This document shows, piece after piece, positions 34,043-40,980 of a stretch of 64,000 bases of DNA. Numbering within the stretch: position 1 is the first letter of the stretch; each line of letters opens with the position of its first letter. A program made the translations under genes and the position numbers. The notes under the pieces were generated by a model. That model searched no databases. It was not told the DNA's origin and saw only the letters and a program-made list of their open reading frames with translations. The DNA comes from F23-D06 sp947167635 (GTDB lineage: Bacteria > Bacteroidota > Bacteroidia > Bacteroidales > WCHB1-69): contig CAMVIT010000001.1 in assembly GCA_947167635.1 (NCBI GenBank), positions 1 to 64,000 on the forward strand. Reading direction: 5' to 3'.

Positions 34043-35041
34043 TTATGCGTGTAAAATCTTGTAGATCATCTCGATGAGCAGATCTCCCTCTTCGCTGTTG
34101 GTATCGACGCCCTTGGACTTGACGTCGTACTCCCGGAGCACGGCGATGATGTGGGTGAGCTGCGGAATGGTGTAGCTCATGGCATTCCGTGCGTTTTTCT
34201 CCATGATACTGGGGGGCAGATTGCCGAAGATCTGTTTTTGGGTCTCTTTGTCCTTGGCAGGCGACAACTGGTAGCGCAACATCTTGTGAAAGAAATTGAA
34301 AAGGGTAGTGATGGTTTTGATGTTCGGATTTTCCTTGAGATGTTGTGTGAAGTTGATCGCAATCTTGTAGGTCCGTTGGGTGTTGCGACTCACGATGGCA
34401 TCTTCCAGTTCAAAGATGTTGTACTCCTTGCTTTGAACCACATACTGTTGGATGACATCCTCCGTGATGGTTCCACCCGGAGGGAGCACCGCCTTGAGTT
34501 TTTGCAGCTCGGTGTAGATGCGCGAAAGGTCGTTGCCGATAAAATCGGCCAGTTTGGATGCGGAATAGGGGTCGATGTTGAATTTCTCCCGGGCGACACG
34601 TTTCTGAATCCAGTCGGCCAACTGATAGTCCTTGACCCCGACGGAGTCGAAGACGACTCCCGACTTCTCGTAGGGTTTGTACTGGTTGGCTTTCAGCTTT
34701 CCGTATTTGTAGCAGATGACGAGGATGGTGGTGGGGGAGGGATTCTGCACATAAGGCAGCAACTTGTCGATGTCCTTGAGGTCTTTGGCTTCCTTGACGA
34801 TGACAACGCGTGTGGGGCTGCCGAACGGGAATTGCTTGGCATTCGCGATGACATCTGCGGCGGTGGTGTCCTTGCCGTAGAGCACGGTTTGGTTGAAATC
34901 GCGATCCTGCTCGTCTATGATATGGTTTTCAAAGAACACGCAGATGCGGTCAATGTAGAAAGGTTCTTCGCCCATGAGGAGGTAAACAGGGGCGAACTTC
35001 TTGTTTGACAAATCTTTGATCAGTTCTTCGTATGAGATCAT
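34043..35041 (-). CDS. holA: DNA polymerase III delta subunit
   Basis: 332 residues. Delta opens the beta sliding clamp during loading. Marks are the N-terminal FAPVYLLMGEEPFYIDRICV, LPYVQNPSPTTILVICYKYG, the helical SKLADFIGNDLSRIYTELQKL of domain II and the C-terminal collar domain. The ATG at 35041 (MISYEELIKDL) is chosen over an upstream TTG because the promoter -7 box (35063-35070) would otherwise lie inside the coding region. It heads the holA-valS-small protein-kinase operon. Confidence 0.9.
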   Translation of the reverse strand: MISYEELIKDLSNKKFAPVYLLMGEEPFYIDRICVFFENHIIDEQDRDFNQTVLYGKDTTAADVIANAKQFPFGSPTRVVIVKEAKDLKDIDKLLPYVQNPSPTTILVICYKYGKLKANQYKPYEKSGVVFDSVGVKDYQLADWIQKRVAREKFNIDPYSASKLADFIGNDLSRIYTELQKLKAVLPPGGTITEDVIQQYVVQSKEYNIFELEDAIVSRNTQRTYKIAINFTQHLKENPNIKTITTLFNFFHKMLRYQLSPAKDKETQKQIFGNLPPSIMEKNARNAMSYTIPQLTHIIAVLREYDVKSKGVDTNSEEGDLLIEMIYKILHA

Positions 35042-35062
35042 AGGGTCATCCTGATTAGGGCG

Positions 35063-35070
35063 CAAAGATA
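35063..35070 (-). promoter_or_regulatory. holA promoter -7 box
   Basis: TATCTTTGC on the minus strand, 22 bases before the holA ATG, lying just downstream of the rpmA terminator. Confidence 0.65.
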
Positions 35071-35075
35071 CTAAA

Positions 35076-35107
35076 TAAAAAGAAAACCGCCCCTGGGCAG
35101 GAGCGGT
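35076..35107 (-). terminator. Rho-independent terminator of the rplU-rpmA operon
   Basis: Minus-strand stem ACCGCTCCT / AGGGGCGGT (nine pairs with one T-G wobble; 35107-35086) with a four-base loop, followed by a T-rich tract. It sits about 48 bases after rpmA. Confidence 0.88.
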
Positions 35108-35154
35108 AATCTTAAATCAAACATTATGAACAAAAAAATCACTCGTGTCCACTC

Positions 35155-35415
35155 TTATTCCTGGGCAGGAACAACAGACACAAATGATTTGTCTTTATAG
35201 GTTTTCCTGAAGTTGACGATGCCATCGCAGAGTGCATAGAGGGTATGGTCTTTGCCCATACCGACGTTCATTCCGGGATTGTGCACGGTACCTCTTTGGC
35301 GAACGATGATGTTGCCTGCCTTGGCGAACTGTCCACCGAAGATCTTCAGACCTAATCTTTTGCTATGTGATTCACGGCCGTTCTGAGAACTACCGACACC
35401 TTTTTTGTGTGCCAT
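35155..35415 (-). CDS. rpmA: 50S ribosomal protein L27
   Basis: 86 residues beginning MAHKKGVGSSQNGRESHSKR with the highly conserved core LGLKIFGGQFAKAGNIIVRQ, RGTVHNPG and VGMGKDHTLYAL. The N-terminus of L27 reaches the peptidyl transferase centre; there is no extra cleaved leader as found in Firmicutes. It follows rplU by 39 bp, the standard L21-L27 pair. Confidence 0.97.
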   Translation of the reverse strand: MAHKKGVGSSQNGRESHSKRLGLKIFGGQFAKAGNIIVRQRGTVHNPGMNVGMGKDHTLYALCDGIVNFRKTYKDKSFVSVVPAQE

Positions 35416-35454
35416 ATCTTCTTTTTGTTTTTATTCGTTAATTAATACTTCGAC

Positions 35455-35766
35455 TTACAAGGAAATCCCATCAATCTTGATGGCGGTCAGACACTGACGG
35501 TGGCCATTGAGTTTCTGGTATCCTTTTCTTCTTTTTTTCTTGAAAACAAGAACTTTGTCACCCTTGAGGTGTTTGAGGACGGTAGCGGTCACGGCAGCAC
35601 CGTTTACGGTCGGGGTGCCCACTTTTACATCACCGTCGTTGTCAACTAACAAAACGCGATCAAAGCTGACCTGCGCTCCTTCTTCAGCCTGAAGGCGTTG
35701 AACATAGACTCTGCGGTCTTTTTCAATCTTGAATTGTTGCCCGGCTATCTCTACGATTGCGTACAT
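35455..35766 (-). CDS. rplU: 50S ribosomal protein L21
   Basis: 103 residues of the L21 family: MYAIVEIAGQQFKIEKDRRV at the start and the rRNA-binding basic tail FKKKRRKGYQKLNGHRQCLT near the end. It is the first gene of the L21-L27 operon, with a TAnnTTTG promoter box 38 bases upstream and a terminator after rpmA. Confidence 0.97.
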   Translation of the reverse strand: MYAIVEIAGQQFKIEKDRRVYVQRLQAEEGAQVSFDRVLLVDNDGDVKVGTPTVNGAAVTATVLKHLKGDKVLVFKKKRRKGYQKLNGHRQCLTAIKIDGISL

Positions 35767-35804
35767 TGTGAATATTGTTTTTTTGTTATTATTTTTTGAG
35801 GCGG

Positions 35805-35812
35805 CAAAAATA
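35805..35812 (-). promoter_or_regulatory. rplU promoter -7 box
   Basis: TATTTTTGC on the minus strand, 38 bases before the rplU ATG. Confidence 0.65.
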
Positions 35813-35901
35813 CAAAATTTCTGATATATTCATTTTTTTTCTGCAATTTTTTTTCAACATTTACGTTTATGTATCGATTTTACTCAAAAACACCTATCAA
35901 A

Positions 35902-37020
35902 ATGAAAATCAAAAGAACATTTAGAACATTAGCAATCAGTGTGTTAGCTATCGTTTGCACGGTCGGATGCACCCATGCGCAATCCGGCCATGGAAGCACG
36001 TCCAAGTATGTGGATTTGACAGAGGCGGCAGAGCGTTCGGTCAATTCCGTGGTGTATATTAAGACAGAATTCACGCAAAAGACGCCGGAATGGGATGATT
36101 TTTTCGGGGGCACGATATGGGAGCATTTCTTCGGGATGGCGCCGAGTGCCTATCCTGTGCAGGCGGCCGGTTCCGGGGTCATCGTCTCCTCTGACGGCTA
36201 CATCATCACCAACAACCACGTGGTGGCCGATGCTGTGAAGACTACCATCACATTGAACGACAAGCGCGAATATAACGGCACGATCATCGGCACGGACCCC
36301 AGCGCCGATTTGGCCCTCATCAAAATCGATGCCAAAAATCTTCCATACGTGGAATTTGCCAACTCCGACTCTGTGAAGCTTGGCGAGTGGGTGTTGGCTG
36401 TGGGCAACCCTATGAACCTCACCTCTACGGTCACCGCCGGCATCATCAGTGCCAAGGCGCGCCAATTGGAACTTGGCAGCAAAGGCGCCACGGAGGAGAG
36501 CTACCTGCAGACCGATGCCGCTGTCAATTCAGGCAACTCTGGCGGTGCGCTGGTCAACGCCTCCGGGAAGCTTGTCGGCATCAACACCGCCATCGCCTCC
36601 GGCAACGGATACTATACAGGCTACTCCTTTGCCATTCCTTCCAACATTGTCAAGAAAATCTATTTCGACTTCAAGGAATACGGCAAGGTGCAAAAAGCAT
36701 ACCTTGGTGTCTCCATCATGGAGCTGAATGCCTCCTTGGCTGAGGAATATGGCCTTGAAGATGTGCGCGGTGTCTATGTGGCTGACGTTGACGAAAACGG
36801 CGCCGCCGCCAAGAACGATTTTCAGGAAGGTGATGTCATCATCAGCATCGACGAGCATCCCGTCAACAGCCTGGCTGAGGTACGCGGCGTGCTCAAGACC
36901 AAATCGCCCGGCGACAAAGTCAAGGTGAGCATTATACGAAATAAAGAAAAATATAACAAGAATGTAACTTTATTAAACAATAAAGGTACAACCGATTTGT
37001 TGCGCAAGGATAATGATTAA
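35902..37020 (+). CDS. HtrA/Deg-family periplasmic serine protease with one PDZ domain
   Basis: About 372 residues with a signal peptide (MKIKRTFRTLAISVLAIVCT) and a trypsin-like domain whose triad is visible as His in ITNNHVVADA, Asp in DPSADLALIKID and Ser in NSGNSGGALVNA. One PDZ domain follows (AYLGVSIMELNASLAEEYG to the end); classic DegP has two, so the layout is DegS-like in length. These proteases handle misfolded envelope proteins. An earlier in-frame ATG at 35869 would add 11 residues before the signal sequence; 35902 is preferred. It precedes the primary sigma factor gene by 51 bp. Confidence 0.93.
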   Translation: MKIKRTFRTLAISVLAIVCTVGCTHAQSGHGSTSKYVDLTEAAERSVNSVVYIKTEFTQKTPEWDDFFGGTIWEHFFGMAPSAYPVQAAGSGVIVSSDGYIITNNHVVADAVKTTITLNDKREYNGTIIGTDPSADLALIKIDAKNLPYVEFANSDSVKLGEWVLAVGNPMNLTSTVTAGIISAKARQLELGSKGATEESYLQTDAAVNSGNSGGALVNASGKLVGINTAIASGNGYYTGYSFAIPSNIVKKIYFDFKEYGKVQKAYLGVSIMELNASLAEEYGLEDVRGVYVADVDENGAAAKNDFQEGDVIISIDEHPVNSLAEVRGVLKTKSPGDKVKVSIIRNKEKYNKNVTLLNNKGTTDLLRKDND

Positions 37021-37071
37021 TAACGACTAACAAATACGTTTTTTATTGATTGAAATATACAATATAATATA

Positions 37072-37932
37072 ATGAGACAATTAAAGATTTCCAAGTCCAT
37101 CACCAACCGTGACTCCGCTTCCTTGGATCGTTATTTGGCTGATATCGGCAAAGAGCAGATGATCAGTGCCGAGGAAGAGGTGGAATTGGCACGTAGAATC
37201 AAGGCTGGTGATGAAGAAGCCCTCAACAAGCTCACTACCACAAATTTGCGTTTTGTGGTCTCTGTTGCGAAACAGTACCAAAACCAGGGCATCAGCCTGC
37301 AGGACCTCATCAACGAGGGCAATGTCGGGCTCATAAAGGCCGCCAAGCGTTTCGATGAGACGCGCGGTTTCAAGTTCATCTCATACGCGGTATGGTGGAT
37401 TCGCCAATCCATCCTGCAGGCCATCGCCGACCAGTCGCGCATTGTCCGTCTGCCTTTGAACCAGGTGGGCGTCATCAATAAAATCAAGAAGGAGACTGCC
37501 CGTTTGGAGCAGCAGCTCAAGCGTATTCCCACTACGGAAGAGATTGCCGAGGCCATCGACCTGCCCGTCTATAAGGTTTCGGAAATCATGAAGATGAACA
37601 ACCATCCCCAATCCATTGATTCCCCCATCTCCCCGAACGAGGAGACCCGCTTTGTCGATATTTTCGTCCACGACAATGACGAAGATACGGACACCATTTT
37701 GATGCAGGAGTCTCTTGCCTCTGAAATCCATGATGTGCTCAGCACTCTGCCCGACAAGGAGCGTGAGGTGCTGATGCTCTTCTACGGCATCAATGCCTCG
37801 CATGAGCACACGCTGGACGAGATCGGGGACATCTTGGATCTTTCGCGCGAGCGCGTCCGTCAAATCAAGGAGCGTGCCTTGAAGCGCCTTCGTCAAAATA
37901 GCAAGAACAAGAATCTCAAAAGTTACCTGTAA
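37072..37932 (+). CDS. rpoD: Primary RNA polymerase sigma factor (sigma-70, Bacteroidota type)
   Basis: 286 residues with regions 1.2 (DRYLADIGKEQMISAEEEVE), 2 (NLRFVVSVAKQYQNQGISLQ, FISYAVWWIRQSILQAIADQ), 3 (RLPLNQVGVINKI) and 4 (LPDKEREVLMLFYGI, DLSRERVRQIKERALKRLRQ). Region 1.1 and the large non-conserved insert of proteobacterial RpoD are absent, which is normal for the short Bacteroidota housekeeping sigma that recognises TTTG / TAnnTTTG promoters, the very boxes seen across this window. It stands just after the htrA gene and 16 bp before gldD. Confidence 0.95.
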   Translation: MRQLKISKSITNRDSASLDRYLADIGKEQMISAEEEVELARRIKAGDEEALNKLTTTNLRFVVSVAKQYQNQGISLQDLINEGNVGLIKAAKRFDETRGFKFISYAVWWIRQSILQAIADQSRIVRLPLNQVGVINKIKKETARLEQQLKRIPTTEEIAEAIDLPVYKVSEIMKMNNHPQSIDSPISPNEETRFVDIFVHDNDEDTDTILMQESLASEIHDVLSTLPDKEREVLMLFYGINASHEHTLDEIGDILDLSRERVRQIKERALKRLRQNSKNKNLKSYL

Positions 37933-37948
37933 CCGCTACCACAAGCTC

Positions 37949-38551
37949 ATGACATTCAAAGTTCGTGGCCTTTGCGCGCTTTTATGCTTCTGCGCCGCTC
38001 TGCTGCCGGCCTCCTGCCTGCATCGGGACGAGGTGCTCGCGCCGAGACCAGTGGGCTATTTCCGTATCGATCTGCCCGACCACGAGTACCAACAGAGCGA
38101 CTCCACCCTGCCGTTCTCGTTCCAGCAATCCAAACATGCCGTGTCCGACATCCGTTGGCAAAAAGACGGGTCGTGCTGGATGGATCTCTCCTATCCTGAG
38201 CTCAACGCCACTTTCAAGTTCACATGGTTCCCTTTGGCAAACGCTGACAGTCTGCGCAATTTCATAATCCGCGAGGAAGGGATGATGAAATTCCACTATC
38301 AGAAAGCCGATGATGTGGAGTATTCCATGATCCGCGACCAAGAGGCCCCATTGTGGGGACAGATTTACGACATCAAGGGCAAGGAGGTGGCCACGCCGCT
38401 GCAATTCTGGATGACCGACAGCGCGCACCAATTCCTGCGCGCCACCTTGTATTTCAACTTCACGCCCAATAACGACTCGTTGCAGCCTGTCATCGAGTAT
38501 TTGCGCGAAGACGCCATGCAGCTTGTCAACACCTTATCTTGGAAAAAATGA
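37949..38551 (+). CDS. gldD: GldD-like lipoprotein
   Basis: 200 residues. A lipoprotein signal ends in PASC, followed by the GldD pattern: a Pro-rich start with PVGYFRIDLPDHEYQ, PFSFQQSK, a single Cys-Trp pair in SCWMDLSYPELNATFKFTW, GQIYDIKGKEVATPLQFWMT and a C-terminal LRATLYFNFTPNNDSLQPV. GldD is required for gliding and T9SS function in Flavobacterium and is widespread in non-gliding Bacteroidota. Its usual partner gldE is not adjacent. The stop overlaps the next start (ATGA). Confidence 0.82.
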   Translation: MTFKVRGLCALLCFCAALLPASCLHRDEVLAPRPVGYFRIDLPDHEYQQSDSTLPFSFQQSKHAVSDIRWQKDGSCWMDLSYPELNATFKFTWFPLANADSLRNFIIREEGMMKFHYQKADDVEYSMIRDQEAPLWGQIYDIKGKEVATPLQFWMTDSAHQFLRATLYFNFTPNNDSLQPVIEYLREDAMQLVNTLSWKK

Positions 38552-39822
38552 AACGCTCGTTCCTGCTTCTCTCGCTGACCATGCTCTTTTGGGCCTCATC
38601 CGCTCAAGACACCCTGCGCATGATGCAGTACAACCTTATGTACTATACGGAAAATTCGGGGGTGTCGGACTGCAATGCCGCCACCAACAACCTCAATCAG
38701 AAGGATGCGAATCTCAGGACTATATTCCATTATGTCGCCCCTGATGTGTTTTGTGTCAATGAAATAGGCAGTTCGGTGGCCTATGCCGACCGTATCTTGA
38801 CGAATGTCATCAACGTGGACGGCATCGATTACTACCGCCACGGGCCGCTCACCAACTACTCGGGCGGCTATATCGCCAACATGATTTTCTATGATTCCCG
38901 GAAGCTGACGTTGCACAGCCATACATACGTCACGACTTCGTATCGCGACATCACGGGGTACAAGATGTATTATAACTCGCCGGACTTGGCTTCAGGCGAC
39001 ACGGTGTTCATGACCTTTTGGATTGCCCATCTGAAGGCGGGCAGCTCCGAAGATAACGCCAATGCCCGTTTTGTGCAGACGCAACGGCTTATGAACCGCA
39101 TCTCCGCCTCCGGCAATCCGGACAATTATGTGCTCTCGGGAGATTTCAATGTGTACGGTTCAGACGAGCTTTGCTATCAGGAGCTGGTCAACTACTCCAA
39201 CAGCCTCTATCGTTTCTACGACCCGATTGACCGCGCCGGACACTGGAACAACAACGGGCAGTTTTCCGACATTCACACCCAGTCCACCCATACCCAGTCC
39301 GACGGTTGTTTCTCCACGGGTGGTTTGGATGACCGTTTCGACATCATCCTTGTGTCGCCGTATGTCTATTATGGCAGTGCCGGCGTTCGCGTGCTGCCGG
39401 AGACCTACCATGCCTTGGGGCAGGATGGGCGGCGCTTCAACGGGACCATCCTGTCGCCCGCCAACGAACTCATCCCGAACAACGTGGCCCAGGCACTCTA
39501 CAACCAGTCCGACCATCTGCCGGTCATCACCGACTTCGCCATTGACGCCACCGTGGGGGTGGCCGACCGCGCGACGGACTTTCAGTTCCGGGTGGTCAAC
39601 CCCATCCGCGAACGGTTAGACATCTATTTCCATGGTGTGCAATCAGACCTCTATACATTCGAAATATTCTCTGTCGATGGCAGGTCGTTGGCCCGTTTCC
39701 AAGAGCGTTTGGCTGACGGAGGACAACGCTTGAGTTGGCCTTTTCCCTATAAACAGGGTGTTTATCTTTTACAAATATCTGATTCAAAACAACAACATCA
39801 AATTTACAAATTGGTAAAATAA
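38548..39822 (+). CDS. Secreted endonuclease/exonuclease/phosphatase-fold enzyme with T9SS type A sorting domain
   Basis: 424 residues from the ATG that overlaps the gldD stop by four bases. After the signal peptide (SSAQ) the EEP fold is marked by LRMMQYNLMYY, VFCVNEIG, the Asp-Asn pair SGDFNVYGSDE, GLDDRFDIILVSP and the closing SDHLPVITDFA, which together form the metal-dependent phosphoesterase centre. The last 80 residues (VVNPIRERLDIYF, YTFEIFSVDGRSLARF, KQGVYLLQISD) are a type A sorting domain, so the enzyme should be sent to the cell surface by the T9SS. Substrate (DNA, sphingomyelin, phosphoinositide or other) cannot be told. Confidence 0.85.
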   Translation: MKRSFLLLSLTMLFWASSAQDTLRMMQYNLMYYTENSGVSDCNAATNNLNQKDANLRTIFHYVAPDVFCVNEIGSSVAYADRILTNVINVDGIDYYRHGPLTNYSGGYIANMIFYDSRKLTLHSHTYVTTSYRDITGYKMYYNSPDLASGDTVFMTFWIAHLKAGSSEDNANARFVQTQRLMNRISASGNPDNYVLSGDFNVYGSDELCYQELVNYSNSLYRFYDPIDRAGHWNNNGQFSDIHTQSTHTQSDGCFSTGGLDDRFDIILVSPYVYYGSAGVRVLPETYHALGQDGRRFNGTILSPANELIPNNVAQALYNQSDHLPVITDFAIDATVGVADRATDFQFRVVNPIRERLDIYFHGVQSDLYTFEIFSVDGRSLARFQERLADGGQRLSWPFPYKQGVYLLQISDSKQQHQIYKLVK

Positions 39823-39847
39823 GACACTTTTATTAGGGAAAAAAGTT

Positions 39848-39855
39848 TATCTTTG
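39848..39855 (+). promoter_or_regulatory. -7 box of the DksA-like gene
   Basis: TATCTTTGC, 30 bases before the ATG at 39886. Confidence 0.6.
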
Positions 39856-39885
39856 CCGCACAATTTTAACCTTAAACCTATAAAA

Positions 39886-40272
39886 ATGGCAACACCAATT
39901 ATCAACCGCTATTCTGATGAAGAATTAGAGGAGTTCAGAGTTCTTATCGAAAACAAGATCGCTGACGCGAAAAAAGCAATGGAAGTCTATCAGGAAGCCT
40001 ATAGTGGCGTTGGCAACGACACCACGGACACAGCTCCCACGTTCAAGAACATGGAAGAGGGCAACCAGGTGCTTTCCAAAGAAGAAAACAGCCGGCTGGC
40101 AGGCCGTCTGGACAAATACATCGCAAACCTCGAGGCAGCCTTGGTGCGCATCGAGAACAAAACATACGGCGTGGACCGCATGACGGGCAAACTCATTCCC
40201 AAGGAACGTCTCAGAATCGTTCCCCATGCTACCCTCGACGTGGATTCAAAGATCAGAGAAAAACAGAAATAG
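39886..40272 (+). CDS. DksA/TraR-family protein lacking the zinc-finger cysteines
   Basis: 128 residues with a long coiled-coil (SDEELEEFRVLIENKIADAK) and the C-terminal globular end YGVDRMTGKLIPKERLRIVP, which matches the DksA zinc-finger region in its YGxxxxxGxxIxxxRLxxxP frame, but none of the four cysteine positions holds Cys. DksA binds RNA polymerase through its secondary channel and, with ppGpp, resets rRNA and amino-acid promoters. A cysteine-free fold may still act, as in zinc-independent paralogues of some proteobacteria. The tip acidic pair may be TTDTA... near residue 50. A promoter lies 30 bases upstream; lspA follows one base after the stop. Confidence 0.85.
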   Translation: MATPIINRYSDEELEEFRVLIENKIADAKKAMEVYQEAYSGVGNDTTDTAPTFKNMEEGNQVLSKEENSRLAGRLDKYIANLEAALVRIENKTYGVDRMTGKLIPKERLRIVPHATLDVDSKIREKQK

Positions 40273-40273
40273 T

Positions 40274-40939
40274 TTGAACAAACAGAGAAAATACAATGTA
40301 ATTGCGTGTATCGTAATTGCAGGCATTATCCTTTTGGATCAGTTGCTCAAGGTGTGGGTGAAGACCCACATGGCCTTGGGGGAGAATATACCTTTGTTAG
40401 GACATTGGTTCAATCTCTATTTTGTTGAAAACGAGGGCATGGCCTTCGGCATCAGCTTGGGTCAGAATTTCGGCAAGTTGATGCTCTCCTTGTTGCGCAT
40501 CGTCCTGGTTGTCTTGATGTGCTGGTACACGCACCGGCTCATCAAGCGGGAACGGATGGACGGGCTTACGCTCGCCGTGTTCTGTCTCGTCATTGCCGGA
40601 GCCCTCGGCAACATCATCGACTCCCTGTTCTACGGCCTTGCTTTTAGCGAAAGCGGCCTGATGGTTGTAGCCACGCTCTTCCCCGAAGGTGGCGGCTACG
40701 CCCCGTTTTTCTATGGCAGGGTGGTCGATATGTTCTATCTCAAACTCTTCCCGCTCCCCGACTGGTTCCCGGTTTGGGGCGGCAGCTACTTCTTCCCCGC
40801 TATCTTCAACATCGCCGATGCCTGCATCACCGTGGGCATCTTCCTCATGATTGTTTTCAACAAACGGATCTTCCGTCAGTTAGAACCCGAAAAGAAAGAA
40901 TCCGAAGAGATCGCCCCCGAAGGCGAGCCTCTTGCATGA
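40274..40939 (+). CDS. lspA: Lipoprotein signal peptidase (signal peptidase II)
   Basis: The aspartic protease removes signal peptides from diacylglyceryl-prolipoproteins. The 221-residue product has four membrane segments, the conserved LDQLLKVWV, NEGMAFGI, and the two catalytic aspartates in GRVVDMFYL and FNIADACITVG. The tail is longer than in E. coli and ends in an acidic stretch (EPEKKESEEIAPEGEP). No ATG is near the 5' end; the TTG at 40274, one base after the dksA-like stop, is the natural start (translational coupling). It works downstream of Lgt, whose gene is at 3880-4776. Confidence 0.92.
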   Translation: MNKQRKYNVIACIVIAGIILLDQLLKVWVKTHMALGENIPLLGHWFNLYFVENEGMAFGISLGQNFGKLMLSLLRIVLVVLMCWYTHRLIKRERMDGLTLAVFCLVIAGALGNIIDSLFYGLAFSESGLMVVATLFPEGGGYAPFFYGRVVDMFYLKLFPLPDWFPVWGGSYFFPAIFNIADACITVGIFLMIVFNKRIFRQLEPEKKESEEIAPEGEPLA

Positions 40940-40980
40940 TGTATTGCAAATTTTTCATTATCAATTAAATAAAAACCACT

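Noticed and set aside
35869..35901. Upstream ATG as start of the HtrA-type protease
   Set aside because: It would add 11 polar residues before a normal signal peptide that begins at the ATG at 35902.
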